64,000 bases of DNA from Microcoleus vaginatus WJT46-NPBG5 (GTDB lineage Bacteria > Cyanobacteriota > Cyanobacteriia > Cyanobacteriales > Oscillatoriaceae), in assembly GCA_019359355.1 (NCBI GenBank), contig JAHHHM010000019.1:78915-142914 (forward strand), given 5' to 3'. Under the pieces are notes generated by a model that did no database searches, was not told the DNA's origin, and was given only the letters and a program-made list of their open reading frames with translations. Shown here piece after piece: positions 28,548 to 38,536 of the stretch. The number at the start of each line of letters is the position of its first letter. Position 1 is the first letter of the stretch. Both the position numbers and the translations under genes were made by a program.

Positions 28548-28613
28548 TAATAAAAAAGTTTAAAGCACTCACCGGCATCACCTCACGTTTTGGGCAGATG
28601 CCGGCTGAGTGCT
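28548..28613 (-). terminator. Intrinsic terminator after the cupin gene
   Basis: On the minus strand a strong stem (AGCACTCA with TGAGTGCT, extended by CCGGCATC with GATGCCGG and one bulged base; arms 28564-28579 and 28597-28613) is followed by AAACTTTTTTATTA. It lies just downstream of the cupin stop. Confidence 0.8.
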
Positions 28614-28628
28614 AACTTTTAAAGAAAA

Positions 28629-28919
28629 TTACCCGAATCGATAATGCTTTTTTACATCTTTGCGAATGTTCCAAGTGCAAGACATTCCAGCAGGAAATGT
28701 GACTAAATCTCCTTTGCCCATTTCCACCGGCTCACCTCCTGCCGGCGTCACCACCACATCCCCTTCTAGGAAATAGCAAGTTTCCTCCTCGTCATACGTC
28801 CAGGGAAACTCAGAGGCTTCTTTCGTCCAAATTCCCCACTTGAAAACACCGAGCCGGTTGAGGGTTTCTTCACTGGGTTGATGCTCAATTTTGATTTGCA
28901 TCGCTGGTTTCACTTCCAT
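28629..28919 (-). CDS. Small cupin protein (DUF861-type)
   Basis: A 96-residue single-domain cupin. ASEFPWTYDEEETCYFLEGD and MGKGDLVTFPAGMSCTWNI resemble the cupin_3 (DUF861, ureidoglycine aminohydrolase-like) family. Likely metal or small-molecule binding; substrate unknown. GTG is not needed: ATG 28919 has GGA about eight bases upstream. An internal ATG at 28901 is possible. Single gene with its own terminator. Confidence 0.88.
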   Translation of the reverse strand: MEVKPAMQIKIEHQPSEETLNRLGVFKWGIWTKEASEFPWTYDEEETCYFLEGDVVVTPAGGEPVEMGKGDLVTFPAGMSCTWNIRKDVKKHYRFG

Positions 28920-28974
28920 GTTTGTTTCCTTTAGCGTTATCCACAGGGAAGAATATCACCCCACCGACACAATT

Positions 28975-29616
28975 TTAACGCTCTACGCTGGGAACAGAAG
29001 CCGGTCTTTGTTGGCGTTCCAAATACTGACTTAATGCGTAAGCCATATCCGCCCGTGTCATCGGATTTAAAGGATTGATGCTGTTAGTTGCCGCATCAGT
29101 ATTTACAAATCCCTCATACAAAGCTGTAGCCATTGATTTTTTTGCCCAAGCCGGTATCGTTGCAGAATCGGGATATTTGCCCATAATTGCCGCAACATTT
29201 TCATCGGAAAACTGAAACACGCCATGCGCTTGAGCGAAAATCGCAAATGCTTCTGCCCGACTGACTCTTTGGTTGGGGAAAAACATTCCATCCCGATAGC
29301 CGTTCATAATGCCGGTTTTTAAAACAACTTGAATGTCGTTAGACGCCCAGTGAGAAGCAGGAACATCAGGAACTTCCAGCACGGTTTCTTTTTGTGCGGC
29401 TGCGCGTTTATCCAGCTTAAAGGTTTTTACCAAAATCGTTGCAAGTTCGGCACGGCTTAAAGGTTTTTCTGGGTAAAAGTTTCCATCTTGAAAGTTCGTC
29501 ATTAACCCCGCCGCCACAACTTGCTGGATGGGATCGAGTGTTTCTTGAGCTTGAGCAATAGCCGGCAAGAATTGCAGCAGCATTGTAACTGAGAGAAGGC
29601 TAGCAAACCGTTTCAT
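28975..29616 (-). CDS. Exported S-layer homology domain protein
   Basis: A 213-residue protein with a clear signal peptide (MKRFASLLSVTMLLQFLPAI, cleavage after AQA near residue 23). The mature part is almost only three SLH units (DPIQQVVAAGLMTNFQDGNF; HWASNDIQVVLKTGIMNGYR; IPAWAKKSMATALYEGFVN). SLH domains normally bind cell-wall polymers; here they are the whole protein, so it may be a wall-bound organiser rather than an anchor for another domain. GGAG about 11 bases before the ATG supports the start. Confidence 0.9.
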   Translation of the reverse strand: MKRFASLLSVTMLLQFLPAIAQAQETLDPIQQVVAAGLMTNFQDGNFYPEKPLSRAELATILVKTFKLDKRAAAQKETVLEVPDVPASHWASNDIQVVLKTGIMNGYRDGMFFPNQRVSRAEAFAIFAQAHGVFQFSDENVAAIMGKYPDSATIPAWAKKSMATALYEGFVNTDAATNSINPLNPMTRADMAYALSQYLERQQRPASVPSVER

Positions 29617-30095
29617 GATTGAAATGACTCCAAAAGGTAAAGGCTAATTATTGATTGATTCTCTATATTTGAAGAGAATCGCTTTTAAGAAGTTCCCATG
29701 TCTGAAGAGGGTTTATGGCAGAAGTAAATTAGTGTGATGTGATTCACTTCCTTTGCCATGATTTTATCCCGACTTCCCTTATTTTGAAGTCATGCTTTAG
29801 GCTCACCCAAAGGGGTGAAATTTGATGGCTAGTAGAAATTCTTGATAGTGTGAAGCGCGTTACGTGTTTTGAACGATTTTCGAGCCAGTCGCGTGGTGAT
29901 TTATACTTTTAGAGCCTTCTCACTACAGAGACTCTATCGATTGTTTTGCCGGCACTCCCGCTATTCCCCAATGGACAATTTAACTGTGTAACGGGGGAAA
30001 AGAAAGTACAAATGTTTTGGGATGCCGGCCACCCATAGTGAGTTGAGGTGCTTCAACAGTTGTTGGTTTTGATTTCGTGGTTTTGTTCGTTAGTT
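29617..30095. other. Intergenic region upstream of the SLH gene
   Basis: Separates two minus-strand genes and should contain the SLH gene promoter. No convincing coding frame, palindrome or repeat seen. Confidence 0.35.
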
Positions 30096-30458
30096 TCAAG
30101 CGCAAGATTGAATATCTACACCGCACTCATCAACTAAATAACACAGGGCGCGAAAACGCAAACCAACCAATTGATCGTACAGCGGATTGAGCTTGCACAA
30201 TGGGGGAATATGCCCAACTTTACGACCAAAAAACTTGATATCTCGCTCAAACGGACACTGTGCCGGAATCGCTTTATACAGAAACTTAGCAAGTTCAGGA
30301 TCGCGAATTTCCCATTGATCAAGCCGCTGGCGCACGGGTTGCAGTAGATCGATTTTTACGTTGGAAAGTTTTGCGCGTTTGGCCGCTTTTAAGCGTTTTC
30401 CAGCTCCCTTTAAACTAGAGAAAGAGGCTGAGTGAGAGTTTGTCCAGATGGTGCCCAT
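30096..30458 (-). CDS. Mo-nitro_C family protein, copy 2
   Basis: A 120-residue paralogue of the 26803-27075 protein. The C-terminal 86 residues are nearly collinear with it (YKAIPAQCPFERDIKFFG, HIPPLCKLNPLYDQLVGLRF, CYLVDECGVD). It has a 34-residue basic N-terminal extension (GAGKRLKAAKRAKL) that copy 1 lacks. Same strand, 3 kb apart. Function unknown; the family name does not imply nitrogen fixation here. Confidence 0.85.
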   Translation of the reverse strand: MGTIWTNSHSASFSSLKGAGKRLKAAKRAKLSNVKIDLLQPVRQRLDQWEIRDPELAKFLYKAIPAQCPFERDIKFFGRKVGHIPPLCKLNPLYDQLVGLRFRALCYLVDECGVDIQSCA

Positions 30459-31274
30459 AGTTTAACCTAATCGGGTTGATCACTTAAGCTTAATGTTTTG
30501 TAACCTTCTTCTTTATCATGACACATCCGCCAATAGATTGTTCCTGAAAGTGATACAGAAAAATCCGAACCTTTTAATAAATTTAGGTTATTGCACTGCA
30601 ACACAAGCCACAGCATGATCTGTGTCACTCAAGCTAGAAAAGTTGACAAACTCAGCCATAATTTGGCATATAAATTGGGCGAAAATTCCTAGGGTTTTCC
30701 GCTCAAGACAATTGATGAGAATTTCTGAGCCGAGCTTAAACGAGTCGTTATCAAACTTGGCGGCTGCGTCGGGAGCCTAGAAGAAAGCTCTATATCTTAT
30801 ATAAAACTTTTTGTACTAAAAACTGTAGTATCTAGAGTCATATTTTTTGAAAGTGCAGCTATTAAGAGTACAACCTAAGATTGACTTGTCTTGAAGTATA
30901 AAAATATTTGAGTTATAATAAACTTACTATCGCCTCATAAATTCCAATTGTAATTTTTGTTACCAATTAAAATCGGCTCAATCACTTTAATCGTGATGAA
31001 GAGGGTGGGAAGTTGTTTCTGGGCGGTTATAAGTGCCGGCGAAATAAGAACCGATACCTAACCCAGTGTAGAGACACTGAGCGAATGACCTGGACGTTAT
31101 AGAATTTTGATTGGCAGGCAGACCAAATTAAACGTTAAACACAGGCGCTAGAGGACAACACCGGCATCAGCCTAGCGCCGGCCAATCGCCTTTTTTACGC
31201 TCATCGGCTGGATCACTTGTCAGCCGGTTTTGTCATGACTGCTACTTTCTTAAAACTGTTTGCGGGAGTTTCTG
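30459..31274. other. Long intergenic region with GC-rich stem-loops
   Basis: Mostly AT-rich without a credible gene. Near its right end GGCGCTAG (31144-31151) pairs with CTAGCGCC (31172-31179), with TTTTTT at about 31191-31196, and CGGCTG (31205-31210) pairs with CAGCCG (31221-31226) before GTTTTG. These could form a structured leader or attenuator for the gamma-CA-like gene that starts at 31275, or the end of an unseen transcript. Confidence 0.45.
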
Positions 31275-32438
31275 ATGGCTAATAAATCCAGAAAGCAGTG
31301 GACAGTCCCTCTGCTCTTCATTTTCCTTCTGAGCGCTCTGACTTTCGGCGCAGTTACAATCGCTACCTCACAAAACAAGCTAGTGAGTTTATTGAATCCT
31401 ATAAAGGTTGTGGTGAACTCTAGCTTCCTCAGCCCTTTGGTTGAGCTATTTGGTGACGTCTCAGTGGGCCAAAAAGTCTTTGTTGCCGGCAATACCATTT
31501 TGCGGGCAGATCCGGATAGCCGGATTTGTATAGGAAACGAAAGCAACTTCCAAGACAATATCGTGTTCGTAGCAGTCAAGAATAGCCCAGCCCCCAAAGC
31601 AGCGTGTGGTGTGTCATCCAGCAGCGCCGGCGAAAGAGTTAGCATCGCCCACCAAGCCATCATCAAGAACTCAAAAATTGGTAACTTCACCTTTGTCGGG
31701 TTTCACGCCCGCCTCAACAATGTTGTTTTAGAAGATGGTGCCTTTGTGCTGCACGGTGCAACCGTCTCCAATGTAACAATCGGCAAAGATCGGATCGTGC
31801 CAATTGGCGCAGTCATCACTACCCAGCAACAAGCCGACGCCTTAGCCTTGAAAACTGAAGACAATTCAAAATTCCAGAATGAAGTGCTGGAGGTGAATGA
31901 GGAGTTTGCCGAACACTATAGTGAACTGTATAACGAACAAGGATTTGACGCAGTGACAGGTGCCAGTGCTGCACCCAAGACTTCTTGGAATACCAACCCT
32001 GTTAGCCCCACCTTGGGTGATAACGTGCAGCTTGATGAATTCGTTCGACTGGTTGGAGATGTGCGGTTAGGCAGCAACAGCATTGTCGGACAGCGCACTT
32101 CAATTCGCGCCGATGAAGGTTCCCCAATTATCATTGGCAACAATGCTGAAATTGAAGATCGGGTGACGTTCCATGCGCTTAAAGGGACGAGCATTCGCAT
32201 CGGTAACAATCTCGATACCGATGATAATATTGTTTTTCACGGGCCGCTGGAAGTGGGTAATAACCTGACGATCGGCGATGACGCAGTGCTGTTCAAGTCT
32301 AAAGTCGGCAACCGTGTAACGATTGGGACTGGAGCGCTCGTCGTTGGCGTGACACTGCGCGACGGAGCGCAAGTGCCAGAGAAAGCGATTATTACAACCC
32401 AGAAGCAAGCAGACGCCTTAAAAGTGGCAAAAAGTTGA
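31275..32438 (+). CDS. Membrane-anchored tandem gamma-carbonic-anhydrase-like (CcmM-like) protein
   Basis: A 387-residue protein with one N-terminal span (VPLLFIFLLSALTFGAVTIA) and then two left-handed beta-helix domains (about 45-200 and 235-385) built from hexapeptide repeats. Each ends with the same phrase (AVITTQQQADAL; AIITTQKQADAL) that resembles the end of the CcmM gamma-CA domain. Domain 1 keeps one His in VSIAHQA and has another in VGFHARL; where CcmM has a metal His, it reads VFVAVK. Domain 2 has His in VTFHALKG and VFHGPL. Zinc sites may be incomplete or shared. ATG 31275 is preceded by GGGAG. Periplasmic or lumenal location is inferred. Confidence 0.82.
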   Translation: MANKSRKQWTVPLLFIFLLSALTFGAVTIATSQNKLVSLLNPIKVVVNSSFLSPLVELFGDVSVGQKVFVAGNTILRADPDSRICIGNESNFQDNIVFVAVKNSPAPKAACGVSSSSAGERVSIAHQAIIKNSKIGNFTFVGFHARLNNVVLEDGAFVLHGATVSNVTIGKDRIVPIGAVITTQQQADALALKTEDNSKFQNEVLEVNEEFAEHYSELYNEQGFDAVTGASAAPKTSWNTNPVSPTLGDNVQLDEFVRLVGDVRLGSNSIVGQRTSIRADEGSPIIIGNNAEIEDRVTFHALKGTSIRIGNNLDTDDNIVFHGPLEVGNNLTIGDDAVLFKSKVGNRVTIGTGALVVGVTLRDGAQVPEKAIITTQKQADALKVAKS

Positions 32439-32445
32439 GGGTAAA

Positions 32446-32478
32446 GGTTGAAGCCGGCAAAAAACTGCCGCTTCAACC
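32446..32478. terminator. Stem-loop between convergent genes
   Basis: GGTTGAAG-C-CGGC (32446-32458) pairs with GCCG-CTTCAACC (32467-32478) with one bulged base and an eight-base A-rich loop. It lies between the converging gamma-CA-like gene and mfd and probably terminates both; the flanking T-runs are weak. Confidence 0.6.
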
Positions 32479-32485
32479 TCAATAT

Positions 32486-35400
32486 TTAAACCAATGCCGG
32501 CTCTGGCAACGCACCTTGCATTCTGCCCAGCCAATCGATTAAGTGTTCCAGTTGCTTATCGGCATTTAAAATACCCAAGCCTCGAACCGTCACTTTACCG
32601 GCACTGTAGACAAATCGGGACTGCAAGTGTTCTGGTAAATTTGCCTTGAGTAAATTCCAAGCCGGCTCCTCCATTGGCGTTTCCAAAACAACGTGCTGAG
32701 ATCCTTCCGGTTTAATCCGAGAAAAGCCTAACTTTTTGGCACACTGTTTCAGTTCCACCACCCGCACCAACTGCTCTGCTGCCCGTGGCATGGCACCATA
32801 GCGATCTCGCCAATCTGCCTCAATTTGCTTTAACTCCTGCTTCGAGCCGGCAGACGCCACAGCCCGGTAAGCGCTCATCTTCTGATCCAAATCTGGGATA
32901 TAATCTGCCGGGATAAATGCAGTCAAGTGCAGATCAATTTGCGTGTCATCCACTTGCGGAATTTCTTGACCGCGAATTTCGCGAATCGCTTCTTCCAGCA
33001 TTTCCATATACAGATCGAAGCCGATGGCATCCATCTGCCCAGATTGTTCTGCACCCAAAAGATTGCCAACGCCTCGGATTTCCATATCCCGCATTGCCAA
33101 CTGATAGCCAGAACCCAACTGAGTAAACTCTTGAATCGCTCTCAACCGTTGCCGTGCACTATCCGTGAGTTGACCTTGTTTGCGGTAGAACAACCAGGCA
33201 TGAGCTTGAATGCCGGCACGCCCCACCCGTCCCCGTAACTGGTACAACTGCGCCAAACCGAACTTCTGAGCATCTTCAATCAGAATTGTATTGACGCGGG
33301 GAATATCTAAACCCGATTCAATAATGGTTGTACACAGCAAAATATCCGCCTCGCCGGCACTAAATGCCAGCATCGTTGCTTCCAACTCCGACTCATCCAA
33401 CTGCCCATGTGCGATCGCAATTCGACTTCCCGGCAGCATTTCCCGCAACTGGCCGGCAACCTCTTCAATGCCATCTACACGCGGCACCACATAAAACACC
33501 TGACCCCCGCGATCCAACTCCTGACGAATCGCAGTTCGCACCGTTTCCCCATCATAGGGGGCCAAATGAGTTTGAATCGGACGCCGAGAAGCCGGTGGTG
33601 TTGTAATCAAACTCATCTCCCGAATTCCCGATAATGACATATACAATGTGCGAGGAATCGGCGTTGCACTGAGCGTCAGCACATCGACTTGCGTTTTCAG
33701 AGATTTAATCTTTTCCTTCTGATTCACCCCAAAACGCTGTTCCTCATCCACCACCATCAGTCCTAAATCCTTGAAGCTGACACCCTTGCTTAAAATTGCC
33801 TGAGTCCCGACAACCACATCGAGTTCGCCCGTTGCCAGCCGGCGCTGAATCTCGCGGCGTTCCTCAGCACTGCGGAAACGGTTGAGCAAGCCAATATGAA
33901 TCGGGTAAGGGGCAAACCGTTCTTTGAGAGTGTGATAGTGCTGCTGCGTCAAAATCGTTGTCGGTGCCAGGAGGGCAACTTGTTTGCCGGCAGTCACGGC
34001 TTTAAAAATTGCTCGGATCGCCACCTCTGTCTTACCAAACCCGACATCGCCGCACACCAAGCGATCCATCGGGCGAGCACTTTCCATATCCCGCTTCACA
34101 TCTTGCGTGGCTTTTAACTGATCCGTTGTGGGTTGATAGGGGAAAGAATCTTCTAATTCTTGTTGCCAAGGCATATCCGGCGGGTAAGCAGTTCCCTGTT
34201 GCTGCGATCGCTTGGCGTAGAGATTGAGCAAGTCAACCGCCAGCTTTTTAACAGTTTTGCGGACTTTATTTTTCGTCGATTCCCACGCTTTGCCGGTTAA
34301 TTTATTCAGTTCCGGTGCTCTTCCGTCAGCCGTGCGATAGCGCGACAGGGAACCCAACTGATCGGCGGCAACTCTCAGCAAGCCGTCTGCATACTTCACC
34401 ACCAAATACTCGCGGGTGTCTTTGTTGATGCTGAGACTTTCTAATTTAAGGAATTTGCCGACGCCGTGATGCCGGTGAACCACATAATCGCCGGGACTGA
34501 GCTTATTGGGATCAACTTGCTTGGATGTCGCACGCCGGCGCTTACGAACATAGCTTGGCGTCGCTAAAGAATGCTGGCCGAAAAACTCGCGATCAGTAAC
34601 AACAACCAAGCGGAATGTGGGTAAAACAAACCCTTCGAGTTCTGCAAGTCCACTGTATTTCAACGCCACCGGCGTGTGAGAAATCGCCAGCTTATCAATC
34701 GCGGGATAGTCGCGGGGATTGGGGACAAACTGGGCGGGACAGTCGTGTTCTTGCAGCAGAGAAACTGAGCGCGAAGGCTGTGCAGAGACAAGGAACACGG
34801 TAAAGCCGCGATCTCGCTCTTGCCGCACAATTTCGGCGATTTTCGCAAATTGGTGCGGCGTCACCGGCACCGGACGGCTGGCCAAGTTGAGTGCAGATTG
34901 CTGATTGGCAGAGGTTTCTGCAAGTTCGGATAAGGTGAGATATTCAAAGCTGCCGGCGGCTGCCAGGGAATCTGTAAAAGAGCGATGAATTTTGGGAAGT
35001 GCTGCCGGCATACCCACGGTTTGCCAGTGTTCTTCAACGTGTTCATACCAGCGATCGCCGTGGGCTTCACACTGTTCAGGCTCATCAATGGCAACTAAAG
35101 TATTTTCCGGTAAATAGTCGAGGAGGGATGCCGGCGCATCAAACGCCATACCTAAGAGCCGGCGAACCCCTTCTAAGGGTTTGGAATTTTTAGCGTCTTC
35201 GTTAGATTCGTCGAATTCTAAATCTAAGCTGGAAAACTTAAAATGGCTGGGCAGTGATGCGATTACAATCGGCGCAAAACCTGTGGGGGTGAGTACGAGC
35301 CGGTCAACTTTATCCAGGGATCGCTGGGTTGCGGGGTCAAACTCGCGTAAATCTTCTAAGTCGTCGCCAAACCAATCCAAGCGCACCGGCAATTCAGCAG

Positions 35401-35962
35401 CAACCGGAAAGATATCAATAATGTCTCCGCGCCGGCTCCACTGTCCCTCTGTTTCCACCTGGGGAACGCGCTCATAGCCTAACTGCGCTAGCTTCTCGCT
35501 GAAGGTGGCTAAATCCCATGTCATGCCTCGGTTTAGGGTGAGGCAGTAGGGTTTAAATGTCTCAAGAGGGGGTAGATGAGGTTGCAGCGCCCGTTCTGTG
35601 GCGACAATGGCTAAATTTTTTTCTCCTTGCACCAAATCGGCTAGCACCTGCATTTGCCCCCAAGTCGTCTCGGATTCTGGGTCAAATGGTTCGTAGGGCG
35701 ATGCTTCCGAGGTGGGGTAAAAATGCACCGTTTTCCAGCCCATTGCTTCTAGCTGAGCCGCCCAGCGACCGGCTTCTTCTAAGGTTGCTGCCACAACCAA
35801 CAAATTGCGCCCTTCTTGCTGTGCCAAGGCTGAAGCCACCATGCCTTTGGGCAAGCGAGGGAAGCCGTTGAGGGCAAGGGAACGCTGCCGGTGCAGTTTG
35901 TTCAGGAGTTCTGTACTGAGCTGGGTTCGCCCAAGGGCACGAATAATAGAAGAGAAAGCCAT
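32486..35962 (-). CDS. mfd: Transcription-repair coupling factor Mfd
   Basis: Displaces RNA polymerase stalled at DNA lesions and recruits the UvrABC excision system. The 1158 residues contain the UvrB-like N-terminal part ([20 protein letters not shown]), a CarD-like RNA polymerase interaction domain ([20 protein letters not shown], about residue 490), a RecG-like translocase with Walker [18 protein letters not shown] box [10 protein letters not shown] and [12 protein letters not shown], helicase motifs [13 protein letters not shown] and QLRGRVGR, and a C-terminal TRCF domain. Full length and complete. Confidence 0.98.
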   Translation of the reverse strand: MAFSSIIRALGRTQLSTELLNKLHRQRSLALNGFPRLPKGMVASALAQQEGRNLLVVAATLEEAGRWAAQLEAMGWKTVHFYPTSEASPYEPFDPESETTWGQMQVLADLVQGEKNLAIVATERALQPHLPPLETFKPYCLTLNRGMTWDLATFSEKLAQLGYERVPQVETEGQWSRRGDIIDIFPVAAELPVRLDWFGDDLEDLREFDPATQRSLDKVDRLVLTPTGFAPIVIASLPSHFKFSSLDLEFDESNEDAKNSKPLEGVRRLLGMAFDAPASLLDYLPENTLVAIDEPEQCEAHGDRWYEHVEEHWQTVGMPAALPKIHRSFTDSLAAAGSFEYLTLSELAETSANQQSALNLASRPVPVTPHQFAKIAEIVRQERDRGFTVFLVSAQPSRSVSLLQEHDCPAQFVPNPRDYPAIDKLAISHTPVALKYSGLAELEGFVLPTFRLVVVTDREFFGQHSLATPSYVRKRRRATSKQVDPNKLSPGDYVVHRHHGVGKFLKLESLSINKDTREYLVVKYADGLLRVAADQLGSLSRYRTADGRAPELNKLTGKAWESTKNKVRKTVKKLAVDLLNLYAKRSQQQGTAYPPDMPWQQELEDSFPYQPTTDQLKATQDVKRDMESARPMDRLVCGDVGFGKTEVAIRAIFKAVTAGKQVALLAPTTILTQQHYHTLKERFAPYPIHIGLLNRFRSAEERREIQRRLATGELDVVVGTQAILSKGVSFKDLGLMVVDEEQRFGVNQKEKIKSLKTQVDVLTLSATPIPRTLYMSLSGIREMSLITTPPASRRPIQTHLAPYDGETVRTAIRQELDRGGQVFYVVPRVDGIEEVAGQLREMLPGSRIAIAHGQLDESELEATMLAFSAGEADILLCTTIIESGLDIPRVNTILIEDAQKFGLAQLYQLRGRVGRAGIQAHAWLFYRKQGQLTDSARQRLRAIQEFTQLGSGYQLAMRDMEIRGVGNLLGAEQSGQMDAIGFDLYMEMLEEAIREIRGQEIPQVDDTQIDLHLTAFIPADYIPDLDQKMSAYRAVASAGSKQELKQIEADWRDRYGAMPRAAEQLVRVVELKQCAKKLGFSRIKPEGSQHVVLETPMEEPAWNLLKANLPEHLQSRFVYSAGKVTVRGLGILNADKQLEHLIDWLGRMQGALPEPALV

Positions 35963-36331
35963 AGTCTCGATTTTACAGTTTAGATTCTAGATTAAGAGAA
36001 TTGCTCAAATTCTTGATAGATTTAGGTTCTAGCTTTTGGTGAACTGCTTTTTATCACGAATCAATCGGATATTAAAGCCGTTGTGCAATCGTTGAACAGG
36101 TAAGGGACAACACAGCAGGAGGTGATTTGCCTGCTTTCCTCATTTTAGAAGCCGGTTCGCAGCGCAACAGACCTTGTGGCATATTTAGTGTTTGACACAA
36201 AATGCTAATTTAGTTGCAAGCTCAGAAGTCAGAAGTCTGGAGACTGAAAAGTAACGAGTAAACAGTGAAATTAAAGACCGGCTCTACACTCTTCTCGTCC
36301 AACTAGCCCCTAACCCCCGGCACCTTTAGCA
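35963..36331. other. Divergent promoter region, mfd / CNNM-CorC gene
   Basis: Holds the promoters of the two divergent genes. No repeat or small gene was recognised. Confidence 0.35.
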
Positions 36332-37657
36332 ATGTCCCCAACCATTGAAATTCTGATTATTCTCCTGCTCATTTTGGCAAATGGCCTGTTTGTTATGTCA
36401 GAGATGGCCATCGTCTCTTCCCGCAAAGCGCGATTGCAACAAATAGCCAACCAAGGTGATATTAAGGCCCGTACAGCGCTAGAACTGGCAAATGCCCCGA
36501 ATCAGTTCCTGCCAACGGTTCAGGTGGGAATCACGTTGTTGGCGATCGTCTCCGGTGCCTACGGTGAAACAACATTTTCTAAAATACTAAGGCCCCTGCT
36601 CAGTCTCGTTCCCTTCCTGAATCCATACAGAGAATTGCTCGCAACCATCATTTCAGTGCTGATTATCACCTATCTGACACTGATTATTGGTGAACTCGTG
36701 CCCAAGCGATTGGCGCTGAATAACCCGGAACCGCTGGCTGCAGCAGTTGCCATTCCGATGCGAATGCTGGCTAGATTAGCTGCTCCTATTGTGTATCTGT
36801 TAAGCGCTTCTACAGATGTTGTGGTGCGGATGTTGGGCATTAGACCCTCTACAGAGCCACAAGTGACAGAGGAAGAGATCAAAGTTTTGATTGAGCAAGG
36901 CACTGAGGCGGGAACGTTTGAGGAAGCGGAACAAGACATGGTGGAACGGGTGTTTCGCCTGGGGGATCGCCCTGTCAGTGCGCTGATGACACCGAGACCA
37001 GAAATTGTCTGGCTGAACTTGGAGGACTCGGCTGAGGCGAACCGGCAAAAGATGATTGACTGCAATCATTCTCGGCTTTTGGTGTGTCAGAGCGAGCTTG
37101 ACAATGTGCTGGGTGTTGTGCAAGTGACGGATTTATTATCTCGTTGTTTGGCTGGGGAACCCCTCGATTTGACCATGCTGTTGCGCCGACCTTTATTTGT
37201 CCCAGAAAGTACGCGAGGATTGAAAGTTCTAGAGTTATTCAAGCAAACGGGCACTCACATCGTGCTCGTTGTGGATGAATATGGCATTATCCAGGGATTA
37301 GTGACCATTAATGACATTTTAATTGAGATTGTTGGGGATATTCCCTCTATTGATGAATCGGATGATCCGCAAGTTGTGCAACGTGAGGATGGTTCTTGGT
37401 TGCTGGATGGGATGTTATCGGTGGATGAGTTTTTTGACCTATTTGGAATTGCCGATGTTCGAGAAGATGAGGATACTAATTACCATACAATGGGGGGTTT
37501 TGTAGTTACCCAGTTGGGGCGTATTCCCAATTCTGCTGATTATTTTGTGTGGCATAATTTACGGGTTGAAGTGGTGGATATGGATGGCAACCGGGTTGAT
37601 AAGGTGTTGGTGATGCCGGTGCCGGCAGGCTCTTCTGAGCGAAGAAAAGATCAGTGA
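36332..37657 (+). CDS. CNNM/CorC family membrane protein (HlyC/CorC)
   Basis: A 441-residue protein of the class often annotated hemolysin but more likely a divalent-cation transporter or regulator. The CNNM (DUF21) domain (about 1-190) has hydrophobic spans beginning IEILIILLLILANGLFVMSE. Two CBS domains follow (MTPRPEIVWLNLED; VVDEYGIIQGLVTINDIL), then a CorC_HlyC domain (WLLDGMLSVDEFFDLFGI, TMGGFVVTQLGRIP). Length and domain order are normal. It is monocistronic as far as visible. Confidence 0.93.
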   Translation: MSPTIEILIILLLILANGLFVMSEMAIVSSRKARLQQIANQGDIKARTALELANAPNQFLPTVQVGITLLAIVSGAYGETTFSKILRPLLSLVPFLNPYRELLATIISVLIITYLTLIIGELVPKRLALNNPEPLAAAVAIPMRMLARLAAPIVYLLSASTDVVVRMLGIRPSTEPQVTEEEIKVLIEQGTEAGTFEEAEQDMVERVFRLGDRPVSALMTPRPEIVWLNLEDSAEANRQKMIDCNHSRLLVCQSELDNVLGVVQVTDLLSRCLAGEPLDLTMLLRRPLFVPESTRGLKVLELFKQTGTHIVLVVDEYGIIQGLVTINDILIEIVGDIPSIDESDDPQVVQREDGSWLLDGMLSVDEFFDLFGIADVREDEDTNYHTMGGFVVTQLGRIPNSADYFVWHNLRVEVVDMDGNRVDKVLVMPVPAGSSERRKDQ

Positions 37658-37870
37658 AAATTATGAATTATGAAATATGAAAAAAGCTTTTTAACCAGCG
37701 ATAAACCCAGATGAGTGAAAGGTTTTGTTGTAAAAGATTGGGTTCTTTTTGATTTTTACAACGATTTAATGTTTGGGGGAATGGAGTGTGCAGTTAGTTT
37801 ATTTTTAGCTCGTTAAATGCAAGATTAGCCGATTTTTAAGATTTTTTTGAAAATTGATGAATTTATTGAT

Positions 37871-38278
37871 ATGACTTCTTTTAGTGTTTCGGATGAAGAT
37901 CGTGCTCGACTTTTAATTGCAGCTTTTGAGGTGGTTAAACGGGCTTATGCTCCTTATTCTCAGTTTCGGGTGGGGGCGGCGGTTCTGACGAAGAAGGGTA
38001 ATTTATTTGCCGGCTGCAATGTTGAAAATGCTTCTTATGGTTTAACAATTTGCGCGGAACGGGCGGCGATTTGTGCTGCGGTTGCGGCGGAAGGTGCGGC
38101 AATGGAAATTCACGCAATTATTGTAGTTAATGAACAAAAGGTGCCTTGCTCTCCTTGTGGTGCGTGCCGGCAAGTTATTTTTGAGTTTGGGGCGGATGCA
38201 CTTGTCATTTTTCAAGGAAGTGAGGGTTTCAAAGATATCCCGGCAGCCGAGTTGTTGCCTGATGGGTTTCGATTGTGA
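37871..38278 (+). CDS. cdd: Cytidine deaminase
   Basis: Zinc enzyme of pyrimidine salvage that deaminates cytidine and deoxycytidine to uridines. The active-site motif is TICAERAAI (zinc Cys and catalytic Glu) with PCGACRQ supplying the other two zinc Cys; AYAPYSQFRVGAAV and GCNVENASYGLT bind the nucleoside. ATG 37871 gives 135 residues, the usual tetrameric form; a TTG at 37847 would add eight residues. Codons are unusually repetitive in GCG/GCT, but the product is intact. Confidence 0.95.
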   Translation: MTSFSVSDEDRARLLIAAFEVVKRAYAPYSQFRVGAAVLTKKGNLFAGCNVENASYGLTICAERAAICAAVAAEGAAMEIHAIIVVNEQKVPCSPCGACRQVIFEFGADALVIFQGSEGFKDIPAAELLPDGFRL

Positions 38279-38431
38279 CAACGGCGGCGAAAGGCTAATC
38301 GCCTAGAAAAACATTCCAAAGCAATTAACCCCACCACAAAAGCCGGTGGCGATGTTGCTTTAGATTCTCTAGAGAGGGTAGAGATGATGATTTTTCTGCC
38401 GGCATACCCAGATTTACTAGCAACACACAAA

Positions 38432-38471
38432 CAAAAATGCCGGCAACTCATACACGCAGAGAGTTGCCGGC
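38432..38471 (-). terminator. Terminator for the SHOCT gene
   Basis: A perfect 11-bp inverted repeat (GCCGGCAACTC 38439-38449, GAGTTGCCGGC 38461-38471) with an 11-base loop. On the minus strand it is followed by ATTTTTGTTTGT, so it should terminate transcription coming from the SHOCT-repeat gene. No T-run on the plus side. Confidence 0.75.
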
Positions 38472-38536
38472 GAAAATACAGGGAAAATCTATTAATAATT
38501 AACTCAATGACATGAGTTGCTAATCAAACACATAAC

